This document shows positions 1 through 8,070 of a stretch of DNA of 23,450 nt, one piece after another (position 1 is the first letter of the stretch; every line of letters starts with the position of its first letter). The notes below the pieces were generated by a model. The model saw only the letters and a list, made by a program, of their open reading frames with translations. It was not told the origin of the DNA and did no database searches. The stretch comes from a virus. The translations under genes and the position numbers were made by a program. The stretch covers positions 1-23,450 of the IMG/VR virus record IMGVR_UViG_3300029448_000455. The stretch is one strand, 5' to 3'.

Positions 1-99
1 CAATGCGTTTTGTATTTTTGTTCCAAAATTTGAATCCTGATTGCCTTGTTTAGTTGTTGTTGTATTTAAGTCTTTAATATCAGTAGCGCTAAAACCCAT
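1..99 (-). CDS. Partial phage structural-module gene (N-terminus only)
   Basis: The ATG is at 97-99 on the minus strand, preceded by a GAAGGAT ribosome-binding site. The frame stays open to the left edge, giving the first 33 residues (begins MGFSATDIKDLNT, rich in Thr, Asn and Gln). It lies 3 bases after the stop of the 462-residue gene, so it is the next member of the virion operon. The visible part has no recognisable domain. By position it may be an internal virion, ejection or tail protein, but that is inference. Confidence 0.75.
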   Translation of the reverse strand, partial: MGFSATDIKDLNTTTTKQGNQDSNFGTKIQNAL

Positions 100-102
100 A
101 GA

Positions 103-1491
103 TTAATCCTTCATTTTTCCTAAATTTAAATTAGCAGTAATTGTTTCGCCGTCTCTTATTTCTGTAAATACGACATAATGAGAACCGTCCTTATTTACTT
201 CAAATGATTGTAAAGTTAAATCATCATCTTTTAAGAAGCGTTCAAACCTATCTAGAGTTGATTGATCTAAGCTTTCAAACTCGTTATTATAGATATCTCT
301 TATTTCTGCTCTGTCTTCAGTGGTAAATAAGTTTTGTCTTTCTATTGATGATAAGGCTTTAGTATACATTACATATTTTTCATCAGAATCAGCTTTTTGG
401 TAATCTTCGCTAAGTAATAGTTTATTTACTGCCTCTTCTTTTTCGTAAGTTCTATTATTAATTCTTTCCATATAATCTAGGATTAATTCATTACCTCTTT
501 TTGATCTACCGAGTCCGGCTGAAATCATCATAAAGTAAGCCATTTCTCGCTCAGAAATAGCACCTTTAGTTTGTTGAACAAAACCTAAAACAAAGTTTCC
601 TGATATAGATGTTAAAGCCTCTTTGTTTCCTAATTGTAATTTTTGGGCGTCTCCTAAAAGATTGAATGAATTTAAAAAAGACTCTACTCCAACTTGTATT
701 CCTGAAGCCATACCGAAATCGCTTTCATCTAAACCTTGCATTAAACCTCTATATTCATCTATTTGAGTTTGTGTTTTTGAAGCTTCTTTACTATCTTGTC
801 GTAATTTTAAAATGTCGTTTCCTAAACCCCCACCCATAGTCTCACTATATTTGTCTTCAAATTTTTCATTGTTACGGTCTATTGTATTTGTAATAGTTGT
901 GCCGTCTCCACCAATTTGAGTTACTTTGTCTGTTTTAAGATTTCTGTTATATAACTTTCCGTCTTTTACAAATTGCTCAAACCTATCAGGTTGCGCATTT
1001 AAGAAAGCTAATTCATTTGCGTTTGCACTTGCTAGACCACTAGCTAAAGCCTGACCAAAAGAAGTAGGCATTGTGCTATAACCCGCAAATTTACCAACAC
1101 CTTCGGCAAAGCCTGTTCCAAATGGAGTACCAGCAAAGTCAGTAAACTTTTTACCAAAGCTTAAAAGATTATTACCGACGTTTGGTCGAGGGTCTTGAGG
1201 TGTTTGTTGAGAAGTTGGTCTTTGTGAATATCCAAACTGTTTAAATTTATTTCTATCTGTAGGGTCTAATAATCCTCTATTTTGAGGTGGTGTTAATTCA
1301 GCCGTTCTTTGAGCGGAGTCTTGAAAAAAATTTATTTGTGAACTTGGGACTACTCTATTAGGAGCAACACTACTAATATTACCCATACCGCTTTGATCTT
1401 TATTTATTAAATTCGGATTAGATTTTGTACTTTGTAGAGGTATTCCATATTTATTAAATACACTATTAACATTAAAAAGAGAGCTAGCCAT
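103..1491 (-). CDS. Putative internal virion / DNA-ejection protein
   Basis: This 462-residue protein is not confidently assigned. The N-terminal 110 residues are low-complexity, rich in Asn, Gln, Pro and Ser. They are followed by a Gly/Phe/Ala-rich stretch (about 112-160) and a helical C-terminal half. Residues about 305-345 (KGAISEREMAYFMMISAGLG) have the look of a short domain often found in podovirus internal virion proteins. The start overlaps the preceding stop as TAATG, so translation is coupled to the 272-residue gene. Its place after the stabilisation protein and before the left-edge gene fits a protein ejected with DNA or one linking the tail. The function is inferred from position and composition only. 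Confidence 0.6.
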   Translation of the reverse strand: MASSLFNVNSVFNKYGIPLQSTKSNPNLINKDQSGMGNISSVAPNRVVPSSQINFFQDSAQRTAELTPPQNRGLLDPTDRNKFKQFGYSQRPTSQQTPQDPRPNVGNNLLSFGKKFTDFAGTPFGTGFAEGVGKFAGYSTMPTSFGQALASGLASANANELAFLNAQPDRFEQFVKDGKLYNRNLKTDKVTQIGGDGTTITNTIDRNNEKFEDKYSETMGGGLGNDILKLRQDSKEASKTQTQIDEYRGLMQGLDESDFGMASGIQVGVESFLNSFNLLGDAQKLQLGNKEALTSISGNFVLGFVQQTKGAISEREMAYFMMISAGLGRSKRGNELILDYMERINNRTYEKEEAVNKLLLSEDYQKADSDEKYVMYTKALSSIERQNLFTTEDRAEIRDIYNNEFESLDQSTLDRFERFLKDDDLTLQSFEVNKDGSHYVVFTEIRDGETITANLNLGKMKD

Positions 1492-2309
1492 TACGCAAAT
1501 CCCCCGAGTAGACCGCCACCAATAGCTGAGTAAAGTGGATTTACACCGTCAATCATACCACCAATTTTTGCACCACTTAAAGCACCTGATAATAAACCAG
1601 CACCGGTATTACGAAAAACCGGCTGAGTTGACACTGTGGTTGTTGGGACGTTAGAGCCTAAAGCACCAAGATATTGACCAAGTTTGAGATAAGGTTTTTG
1701 TTGTTCATAATCAAATCTAGCTACAGCGTCTTGAAGTTTGGCTGTATCGAGTGTTTCTCGTTCAGCTCCAACACTTGCTAGAGCTTGTATATCGTCGTAA
1801 TCCATTTGACCAAGTTGAGGCGCAAAAGAAGTAGCATTTACCATATTTGCTCTTTCTTGATTATATTGATCGCTGTATACTTTATTTGCTAAATCACCTA
1901 GAGAGTCAGCTAAAATTTCTTGATTAGCACCTGAACCAAAACGTCCAGCTTTTGTAAACTGAGAATTTACCTTACTTGTTACGTCGTCAGCCATTTGGTT
2001 AAATAGACCTTGTGAATAAGGATTAGAATTAGGATTTAAATAATCACCTGATAAAATTTTATTAATTTCACTTTGACTAGATTGCAATAAAGGATTTCCG
2101 GCTAAAGCTCTGTTTTGTGCTAATTGAAGAGCTGTTTCTGTAGCGGGATCAAAACCAACATAAGTAGCTTCAGGAAAAAAATTAGGAGATTGAGATTGAT
2201 ACAAGTCTCTTGAATCGTCCATAGCTATATCTAGATATGGTCTAATATATTCTGACGGCTCTGACTCAGTTGTTGTTGTTACGTTTTGTGGAGAACTTCC
2301 CTTAGACAT
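1491..2309 (-). CDS. Putative ejection/pilot-type virion protein
   Basis: The protein has 272 residues, with a Shine-Dalgarno AAGGGA upstream of the ATG. The middle (about 95-165) has the pattern NPY...V...F...GRFGSGANQE...Y..ER..M, seen in many uncharacterised podovirus virion proteins. The C-terminus (about 232-272) is a Gly/Ala/Leu-rich hydrophobic segment, like the membrane-active ends of P22-type ejection proteins. It sits between the GNAT-like gene and the 462-residue gene in the virion operon. The role in DNA delivery through the host envelope is inferred; a tail-fibre-associated role is the alternative. Confidence 0.6.
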   Translation of the reverse strand: MSKGSSPQNVTTTTESEPSEYIRPYLDIAMDDSRDLYQSQSPNFFPEATYVGFDPATETALQLAQNRALAGNPLLQSSQSEINKILSGDYLNPNSNPYSQGLFNQMADDVTSKVNSQFTKAGRFGSGANQEILADSLGDLANKVYSDQYNQERANMVNATSFAPQLGQMDYDDIQALASVGAERETLDTAKLQDAVARFDYEQQKPYLKLGQYLGALGSNVPTTTVSTQPVFRNTGAGLLSGALSGAKIGGMIDGVNPLYSAIGGGLLGGFA

Positions 2310-2324
2310 TTTTTATTTCCCTTT

Positions 2325-2759
2325 TCATATTTCTTTACTTAGTAAAATTGCTTTTTGACTAAATCCTTTCAATTTTTTTTTCCAACCGGAACGTCCGGCT
2401 ACTTCTACTTGATTGCAATTATTAATTTTTGCAAATTTTTCAATAACTTCTTGTATCGAGTCCAACCAAGACTCTAAATTAGTACCGCCAGCTAGAACGT
2501 ATCTTAAAATTTTTGTTCGAGGATAACTCGCAATCTCAGTTATGATTGCTGACTCTACTTTGTTGTTATTCCAACTAATAAATAATTGAAATCTATTTTC
2601 TTCTATACCTTTTAAAATATCGTTTATGTTATATGTACCGTCTAGGGCTTTTTCTAATAAAGGTGAGCATTGTTGCCAAACAAGAAACAAATCTTCTTTT
2701 GGAACTTGAGTACAAATACTTTTATCCGATAATGACATACTTAAAGTTTTGATCTGCAT
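2325..2759 (-). CDS. GNAT-like phage protein
   Basis: The protein has 144 residues. Its pattern (VWQQCSPLLEKAL, a strand FQLFISWNNNKVESAIITEI, then a helix before GRSGWKKKLKGF) matches small GNAT-fold proteins found among virion genes of P22-like and related podoviruses. The terminal G-R-x-G-W-x-x-x-L is their usual ending. No acetyl-CoA loop (Q/RxxGxG/A) is evident, so enzymatic activity is doubtful. The start overlaps the end of the upstream 109-residue gene by 38 bases. A second ATG (position 2738) is possible, and neither start has a strong ribosome-binding site. Confidence 0.65.
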   Translation of the reverse strand: MQIKTLSMSLSDKSICTQVPKEDLFLVWQQCSPLLEKALDGTYNINDILKGIEENRFQLFISWNNNKVESAIITEIASYPRTKILRYVLAGGTNLESWLDSIQEVIEKFAKINNCNQVEVAGRSGWKKKLKGFSQKAILLSKEI

Positions 2760-3051
2760 TAGAACTCGAGCTATGGGTCAATGTTGCTGAACCTGAGCTT
2801 GAAGCTGATACAAATAAATTTGGTTTAGCGCTATTACCGTTTGCAGTTATAGGCATAAATAAAATAATACTATTTTCTGATATTCTTGAATCTGCTAGCG
2901 TTGTTGATGTTGCGTTAGCTGTCAAAGTTAGAGATCCGGTTGAATTTAATTTACCGTCAATCGTATTATTTAAACTTATTGCGACTTGTCTTAAATGCTT
3001 AGAGTTATCCGCCATAGTTATAGGAACTGTCGGAAATTGGTTTTCAGCCAT
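2722..3051 (-). CDS. Small Ser/Thr-rich virion-operon protein
   Basis: The 109-residue protein has the segments HLRQVAISLNNTIDGK and STTLADSRISENSIILFMPI, ending in FKYVIIG. It is probably an all-beta protein. Similar short proteins occur next to tail or stabilisation genes in marine podoviruses, with no established function. The start overlaps the stop of the stabilisation-protein gene by one base, which indicates translational coupling and membership of the virion operon. It could decorate the capsid or tail hub; that is a guess. Confidence 0.65.
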   Translation of the reverse strand: MAENQFPTVPITMADNSKHLRQVAISLNNTIDGKLNSTGSLTLTANATSTTLADSRISENSIILFMPITANGNSAKPNLFVSASSSGSATLTHSSSSNADQNFKYVIIG

Positions 3052-4529
3052 TATCTTTTACCTTCAGGTCTTTGATCTACGTCTACTCCTAAAACATTTT
3101 TAAAATTACCATTTATATTAATTTTTAAACGGTGATATCTACCGGTACTTCTTAAAGGACAATCTCCATTATCTCTAACCGATACGGCTTGACCTTCAAT
3201 GGGTGATACTATTTGGCTAGGTCTTTGCGACGGTGTAACTGTAACCGTTGTAGTTTCTCCGTTAGCGTCGACAATAGGTCTAGCACTTATAAGAGTTGAT
3301 CTTCTTCCTTCTACTTCGAATTCTGTCGTAGTTATTGTAGCGGGTAGACTACCGCCTAAAAATTTACCAAACTTTTTGTCGGAACTAAAAGCACCTAAAG
3401 AAATTATATCTTCCGTAAATCTAAAACTATCTAGAGAATAAGGTAAATTATCAATAGAACCTAAAACATCTAAACTTTCTAAAGTAGTAAAAGCTGTTTG
3501 ACTTGCTGAACCAAGAAAGACAATACTTAGTCCACTTGCAGTTGACCATTTTCTAACAGAAAAATTATATATTAATAATTTATTATTGACGCCCGAAGTT
3601 GTAGCTCCAACTCCTCTATAAGACCAAACAATAATAGAATTATCCGGATCAACCGAACCGCAAATATTCTCAAAATCGGAAGTAATATCAGAATAAAAAA
3701 ATTCATTGACACGACCTATACCAATAGGAGTTAATTTTTGACCTTTTTCTAGTGAATAAAATCCGTCTTGAGCTAAAAAATAAATTGTATCACCAAAAGA
3801 GACAATACTTTTTGGAGAAAAAGCACCGATATTATCAGAAATTTTAGATATACTCCAAATTAGCGGAGTTCCCACATAGTCTATTCTAAAAATAGCTCTT
3901 TCAAAAAAAACAATTCCAAAACTCTCACCACCTACTACTCCTTGTATTACTCCGTGATCGCCTCTTATGTCTTGAAATCCTGACTGAGTAGATTGCGAAC
4001 TCGTCCACTGAGCAGAATTATTTAATCCTGACCATTTAAGACGTTGCGAGTAAGTTGTACCACCTTCAATAGTATATCCAGCAAAAACAAATTGAGATAT
4101 AACTGCTAAATATTTAGCTTTTACACTAACTAAATCGGAAAAGGCTGAGTCTCCGGTGTCAAACTTTTGTATATTATCTGCAAAATTAGAAGCTATAACT
4201 CTGTCGCCAAAACTAACAAAGCTCCAATAGTCTTTAGAGCCAGCCGTTGTACTATTATTATATCCGCCAGCTTTACTTTTATCTATAAAAGTTCCTGAAG
4301 CGTTAGCCTGATAAAGTTTTGTTTGATCTCCACAATAATTAATAGCTCCGGAAGTTGCCAAATGAGGAAACAAACCCACCGGATTATTTGTTGTTGGTGT
4401 TGTTGTTAATTCAACAAAACTATTGAATGATTTATAACCTTTAGCTAAAGGAATTACATTATCAACTTGTATAGCTCCACTATTTTTTAAAGCTGGTAGA
4501 TCAGCTTGTAAATCTCCGAGTTCTATCAT
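3051..4529 (-). CDS. Tail accessory / stabilisation protein (P22 gp10-like)
   Basis: The 492-residue protein has the hallmarks of the P22 tail stabilisation family. An N-terminal segment (MIELGDLQADLPALKNSGAIQ, then NVIPLAKGYKSF) is followed by repeated beta-propeller-like blades, for example GDRVIASNF, AQDGFYSL and NSIIVWSYRG. In that family the protein plugs the portal-adaptor channel and binds the tail fibre or needle. It directly follows the adaptor gene with 2 bases between them, the usual podovirus order. The length suits the family. Family assignment rests on pattern and context, without a profile search. Confidence 0.75.
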   Translation of the reverse strand: MIELGDLQADLPALKNSGAIQVDNVIPLAKGYKSFNSFVELTTTPTTNNPVGLFPHLATSGAINYCGDQTKLYQANASGTFIDKSKAGGYNNSTTAGSKDYWSFVSFGDRVIASNFADNIQKFDTGDSAFSDLVSVKAKYLAVISQFVFAGYTIEGGTTYSQRLKWSGLNNSAQWTSSQSTQSGFQDIRGDHGVIQGVVGGESFGIVFFERAIFRIDYVGTPLIWSISKISDNIGAFSPKSIVSFGDTIYFLAQDGFYSLEKGQKLTPIGIGRVNEFFYSDITSDFENICGSVDPDNSIIVWSYRGVGATTSGVNNKLLIYNFSVRKWSTASGLSIVFLGSASQTAFTTLESLDVLGSIDNLPYSLDSFRFTEDIISLGAFSSDKKFGKFLGGSLPATITTTEFEVEGRRSTLISARPIVDANGETTTVTVTPSQRPSQIVSPIEGQAVSVRDNGDCPLRSTGRYHRLKININGNFKNVLGVDVDQRPEGKR

Positions 4530-4531
4530 TA

Positions 4532-5161
4532 TTAAACAACCGCATTAGTAGACATTTGTAAATTTTGTGAGGAACTTCTACCATTTTCTGAACTTATATT
4601 AGCTTGCTTAATTGCTTCTTTGTAAAGTCCGGCGAATACCTGAAGTCTCTCGTCGTTCATTGTAAAAGGTATTGACTCTGCTAAGGCTGAGTACAAATAA
4701 ATATTAGGATATTTAGTTAAAATACTATTGGTTGCATTACTATCAGATAGAGAAGTTATCTCTTTAAAAAAACCTATTTCTAAAACATTAGCGCTATCAG
4801 GTGTTACTCCTAAGTGTATTTGATCTCCGACTATAGTAAAAAAAGTTGGAGTCCCAGCGCTTGCACTAGAATTATAAGTGCGAAAAAAATCATGGGGAGC
4901 TTTGTAATTTAAAATTCTGTATGGATTAGCTCGAAGAACAATATATTTAGCTTCAATAAATCCGCTTGGTAAAGTGTAGGATTGCGTCCCTGATACAGTA
5001 GTTATAGAAGTATCTACAGTTTCCATTTCACGAACTCTTAACTCATTGTTCATTCGTGTTTCAGCTAGAGAAATAAAATCTGATAGATGAGCTGTAAGGT
5101 CGTCTCTATTTAGATAGTTTCCTATAGTTGTTTTTAATTCTGTAAATGTAGATAAAGCCAT
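4532..5161 (-). CDS. Head-tail adaptor protein (SU10/P22 gp4-type)
   Basis: The 209-residue protein begins MALSTFTELKTTIGNYLNR. It contains FISLAETRMNNELRVREME, then a beta-rich insert (SYTLPSGFIEAKYIVLR) and a helical C-terminus (YSALAESIPFTMNDERLQVFAGLYKEAI). This order matches the podovirus adaptor that rings the portal and opens onto the stabilisation protein. The neighbouring SU10-type capsid gene and P22-like stabilisation gene support the call. It lies 4 bases after the preceding stop. Confidence 0.8.
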   Translation of the reverse strand: MALSTFTELKTTIGNYLNRDDLTAHLSDFISLAETRMNNELRVREMETVDTSITTVSGTQSYTLPSGFIEAKYIVLRANPYRILNYKAPHDFFRTYNSSASAGTPTFFTIVGDQIHLGVTPDSANVLEIGFFKEITSLSDSNATNSILTKYPNIYLYSALAESIPFTMNDERLQVFAGLYKEAIKQANISSENGRSSSQNLQMSTNAVV

Positions 5162-5165
5162 TTTA

Positions 5166-5504
5166 TTAAACTGTTCCCCCCCATATCCTTAAATTTTTAT
5201 TATCAGGGTCATTAAGAAATCTTTTGAATTGAGCTGGCTCTAAAATTTTTCCAGCATAAGTACAAATTCCTCTTTTTACTAATTTGTCGAGTGTTATCAT
5301 ATCAATCTCAGCTATTTTTTTCATTTTGGCTTTTTTTAATTCGCCTGAAAAATCCCAAAGCTTGTGATTATGCTCGAATTTATTTTTATCTAATATAGCT
5401 TGCACATCTTGTTTATTCTCAACATGAATTTTTTTTTCTGACTCGTCTAAATGTAGAGTGGTCTCTGTAAAACTTCCGCCAAGATTAAATTTTTTTGTAC
5501 TCAT
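5166..5504 (-). CDS. Hypothetical head-region protein
   Basis: The 112-residue protein is lysine-rich. An N-terminal beta-like segment is followed by a helical core (KAKMKKIAEIDMITLDKLVKR) and a C-terminus ending in RIWGGTV. I recognise no domain. The ATGA overlap with the preceding gene (5501-5504) shows coupling. Its location between capsid and adaptor genes suggests a head-completion or internal head role, which is an inference from order. Confidence 0.6.
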   Translation of the reverse strand: MSTKKFNLGGSFTETTLHLDESEKKIHVENKQDVQAILDKNKFEHNHKLWDFSGELKKAKMKKIAEIDMITLDKLVKRGICTYAGKILEPAQFKRFLNDPDNKNLRIWGGTV

Positions 5505-5710
5505 AAAACCTTTTTTACTGCTTTGTAAATATCTCTATCAGCGCTAGTTTTCATTTCTAAACCTTGAACGGCTAATCTTTTTGATCCTCTAAGTGTCATG
5601 TATTTATCACCCATTCTTTTTTTTCTAGCTGGTGATCCGTTTCCTCTAGAAACAGTTAAATTATTTTGACCTTTTACAGATTTTGTTTTGCCAATTTGCT
5701 TAAATACCAT
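5501..5710 (-). CDS. Small basic protein downstream of capsid gene
   Basis: A 69-residue reading starts at MVFKQIGKTK (ATG 5708-5710), chosen because an AAAGGAT ribosome-binding site precedes it. An upstream in-frame extension to 5779 would run through a strong hairpin (5741-5764) and is unlikely to be translated. The protein is very basic (KSVKGQNNLTVSRGNGSPARKKR), so it may bind nucleic acid or be an internal head protein. No family is recognised. It overlaps the next gene by 4 bases. Confidence 0.6.
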   Translation of the reverse strand: MVFKQIGKTKSVKGQNNLTVSRGNGSPARKKRMGDKYMTLRGSKRLAVQGLEMKTSADRDIYKAVKKVL

Positions 5711-5740
5711 TTTTATATCCTTTGTTTTTGTTGATAATAT

Positions 5741-5764
5741 ATAAGGGGGGTTATCCCCCCTTAT
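5741..5764 (-). terminator. Perfect 10-bp hairpin just after the capsid gene
   Basis: ATAAGGGGGG (5741-5750) and CCCCCCTTAT (5755-5764) form a perfect stem with a TTAT loop, about 20 bases after the capsid stop codon. In the minus-strand transcript no clear U-tract follows, so it may be a partial terminator or an mRNA-stabilising 3' hairpin. Either would let the capsid gene be expressed above the genes behind it. The structure is directly visible; its action is inferred. Confidence 0.75.
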
Positions 5765-5784
5765 ACCTTTATCTCGCAAATAAA

Positions 5785-6756
5785 TTATGCGGTTAAGTTA
5801 AATATTCCGTAGTTAGCATTTGGGCTAAGAGCAAGAAGACAATGTTCAATTAACATTAAACGCTTCTCGTTATCACCACTAGAGGCTAATTCTTTTACCA
5901 TGTAAGGTCTAAGAGTCCCGACCGCCCAAGTATCTAGTTGTAAAATGTCAACTCGATTTGCTTGCTGTAGTCTATTTGGTGTAAAAGTGAGAGTTCCGAA
6001 ATCGGACTCATACACTGAAACAGTAGCTACAGTTTTAAGATCGCTGGCGTCCTTATATTTACTTGCATTTCCGGTGAAGCCACTTGCTGTCTGCTTATGA
6101 CTTGGGGACATCATAACTACGTCAGGATTTCCGCCTTCGGTGTATGCTTTTAAAATACCGGCTGTTAATAAAGCTTCAGTAAATGTACGATTAGACCCAC
6201 CCGCAATAGCTGTAGCGCCCGTTCCGGCGGGTGAAGCTGAAGGTGAACCACCTACTGAGAAGTTTCCTACTGCGCCACCGGAAGGACGGTTTCCACCATA
6301 CCAAGTCCCAAGTGAAGCGGTCTCTCTAGCAGTTCCGGAAGAACCTGATACTTTAGCGTTCTCGACGCCAACGTATGCGTGTTCTTGGTCTTTTTTTAGT
6401 TCTTTTCCAGCCTTAATAAGATTATAGGCTAATTCTGAACTCTTACCAGCTAAGTCAACTGCTTCCATTGTTCCGGAAACACCGACTGTTTTTGCGCTTA
6501 TTTGTAGATTTGTATTTAATTTCACGGACTGATTTTTTGCGTCCATTCCGTAATCGTCTCCTTCAATTTGTGCGTTTGCACCAACTGAAGCTAGAGAGTC
6601 TACGTTCCATTCGTGAGTAGTTGATTTTACAGTTTGATTACCAATAGCCGAAATCAGTGGGGTATCTGAGGGCGAAATTGATCTGATAATATCCTGTAAA
6701 TCTTCTTTAATCACAGTAGAAGCGAAGGTCTCTATTGTGTTTGAAGGTACTGCCAT
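5785..6756 (-). CDS. Major capsid protein, SU10 family
   Basis: The 323-residue protein begins MAVPSNTIETFASTVIKEDL, followed by IIRSISPSDTPLISAIG and HEWNVDSLA, the typical start of the SU10-like (DUF5309) major head proteins with an HK97-type fold. A Gly/Ser/Ala-rich insertion (about 150-190) and the ending LALSPNANYGIFNLTA fit the family. It builds the icosahedral shell around the scaffold encoded just upstream. The ATG is preceded by an AAGGA site embedded in a very A-rich leader. The strong hairpin behind the gene suggests separate control of this highly expressed product. Confidence 0.9.
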   Translation of the reverse strand: MAVPSNTIETFASTVIKEDLQDIIRSISPSDTPLISAIGNQTVKSTTHEWNVDSLASVGANAQIEGDDYGMDAKNQSVKLNTNLQISAKTVGVSGTMEAVDLAGKSSELAYNLIKAGKELKKDQEHAYVGVENAKVSGSSGTARETASLGTWYGGNRPSGGAVGNFSVGGSPSASPAGTGATAIAGGSNRTFTEALLTAGILKAYTEGGNPDVVMMSPSHKQTASGFTGNASKYKDASDLKTVATVSVYESDFGTLTFTPNRLQQANRVDILQLDTWAVGTLRPYMVKELASSGDNEKRLMLIEHCLLALSPNANYGIFNLTA

Positions 6757-6778
6757 TTTTTTTTTCCTTTTTTTTTTG

Positions 6779-7816
6779 TTATTTAAATAGTTCAGTCAAA
6801 ACGGCGTGAGCGTCTTGTGTTGAACCGGTTTTTTTTAGATTTGACAAATTGTTCCGATACTTTTGAGTTCTATTAGATTCATTTGTACTTGATATTCTTG
6901 AACTGCTAAGAGTAGTTGATTTAGGACTGACTTTTTTATTTTTTAAATTTGCTTGTTTTAATTTATTGTATTTAAAGGCGTCAGCTAAAATTAATACTGA
7001 TCTATGGTCAACCAAGTTTTCAATATCATTTTGTGAGAAGCCTTTTGATAAAGCAAATTCTGATAAGTCTTTTCTAAATTGTTCACCTTTTTTTTCGTCA
7101 GCATAAATAGGTAATTTATCTGCAAGGATATTACGTTCTTTAACTATGTATTTCTGATAGACGATTTCACTTTCTGCTTTTTTTTGAGCTAGTATTTTTT
7201 GTTGTTCTAGCTTTACGTTAGCCTCTATTTCGTCTGCTCTTTTAAGATCAGCTTGAACTTTTACAAATTCGGCTGGATCTTCTACATATAGCTTTTCTAA
7301 GTCTTGAGGTGAGTATTTCTGTTTAGCTTGTTTCAAAAATTCCGATACTTGAACTAATTTAGTTTCAAGATCAGTTCTTTGTCTTTTCGCTTCAACGCTT
7401 TCACTTTCTAACTGAGTTTTTAAAGAATCAAATTCTCTTTTTTCCTCTGCTAGTTTTTGTGTTTTTTGCGTGTAATCCTTTTGCCTGAGTCTTTCTTGTT
7501 TTAATGTTTCTAAAGGTATTTTCTCGCCGTCTATGTCGATTAAATCTTCAGTCTTTGTTTCAGAAAGTTCTTCGTTGTCTAAAAGGTCTATAAGCTCTGA
7601 GTCTTCAGTTGCTTCGCTGGTATTCTCTTCAGAATTAGTTTGGGCATCTTCCGTCTCTTCGCTCTTAGTTTCTTGATTCCTTGAAGCTATCGGCTCTTCT
7701 TTCAAGCCGAGAAGGTTTTTCATTTCACTAATTACAGGGTCGGTAGTATTGGCTTCTTCGATTGGTGTCGCAGTGGACGTATCAATCGCTGAGTCCTCTT
7801 GGGATTGTTCAGTCAT
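6779..7816 (-). CDS. Capsid scaffolding protein
   Basis: The 345-residue protein has an acidic disordered N-terminus (about 1-90, Glu/Ser/Thr-rich). It continues with RLRQKDYTQKTQKLAEEKREF and a long coiled coil (about 105-225), and ends in a basic helical tail (about 285-345). This architecture, directly upstream of the capsid gene and downstream of the portal gene, is typical of podovirus scaffolds. They direct shell assembly and then leave. AGGAG lies at good spacing before the ATG. The call is strong from architecture and order, although such sequences diverge fast. Confidence 0.8.
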   Translation of the reverse strand: MTEQSQEDSAIDTSTATPIEEANTTDPVISEMKNLLGLKEEPIASRNQETKSEETEDAQTNSEENTSEATEDSELIDLLDNEELSETKTEDLIDIDGEKIPLETLKQERLRQKDYTQKTQKLAEEKREFDSLKTQLESESVEAKRQRTDLETKLVQVSEFLKQAKQKYSPQDLEKLYVEDPAEFVKVQADLKRADEIEANVKLEQQKILAQKKAESEIVYQKYIVKERNILADKLPIYADEKKGEQFRKDLSEFALSKGFSQNDIENLVDHRSVLILADAFKYNKLKQANLKNKKVSPKSTTLSSSRISSTNESNRTQKYRNNLSNLKKTGSTQDAHAVLTELFK

Positions 7817-7836
7817 AGTTTACTCCTAAATAATAG

Positions 7837-8070
7837 TTATTTTTTTGTTGCGAGTTTTCCCGTTTCGATAACGGACTGCAACCTCATCAGAACTGTCTCT
7901 AACATTAATCTTTTACGATAAACATTTTCACGACAGTTTGAATCTTGTTGATCTGAGTTTAACCATTCATTAGCTAACTCTGATCGAATTTCGTTTACTG
8001 CTTCAACAAATATAGGATTTTCTAATATTTGTTTTGACTCGTTTGCTTTTAAAATTTTTTCTTCTGACAT
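7837..8070 (-). CDS. Small hypothetical head-region protein
   Basis: The 77-residue protein is mostly helical (SKQILENPIFVEAVNEIRSELANEW, ending in VLMRLQSVIETGKLATKK). The pattern E..NPIF..A...IR..L...W, followed by a run of Leu/Met residues, is seen in short conserved proteins next to SU10-type portal and scaffold genes. Their function is not established. The start overlaps the preceding stop by one base. Confidence 0.6.
   Translation of the reverse strand: MSEEKILKANESKQILENPIFVEAVNEIRSELANEWLNSDQQDSNCRENVYRKRLMLETVLMRLQSVIETGKLATKK

Noticed and set aside
5711-5779. Upstream extension of the small basic gene after the capsid
   Set aside because: It would be translated through the 10-bp hairpin, while the internal ATG at 5708-5710 has a good ribosome-binding site.
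6140-6427. Plus-strand 95-codon reading inside the capsid gene
   Set aside because: It is the antisense image of the Gly/Ala-rich capsid insertion; no start signals.
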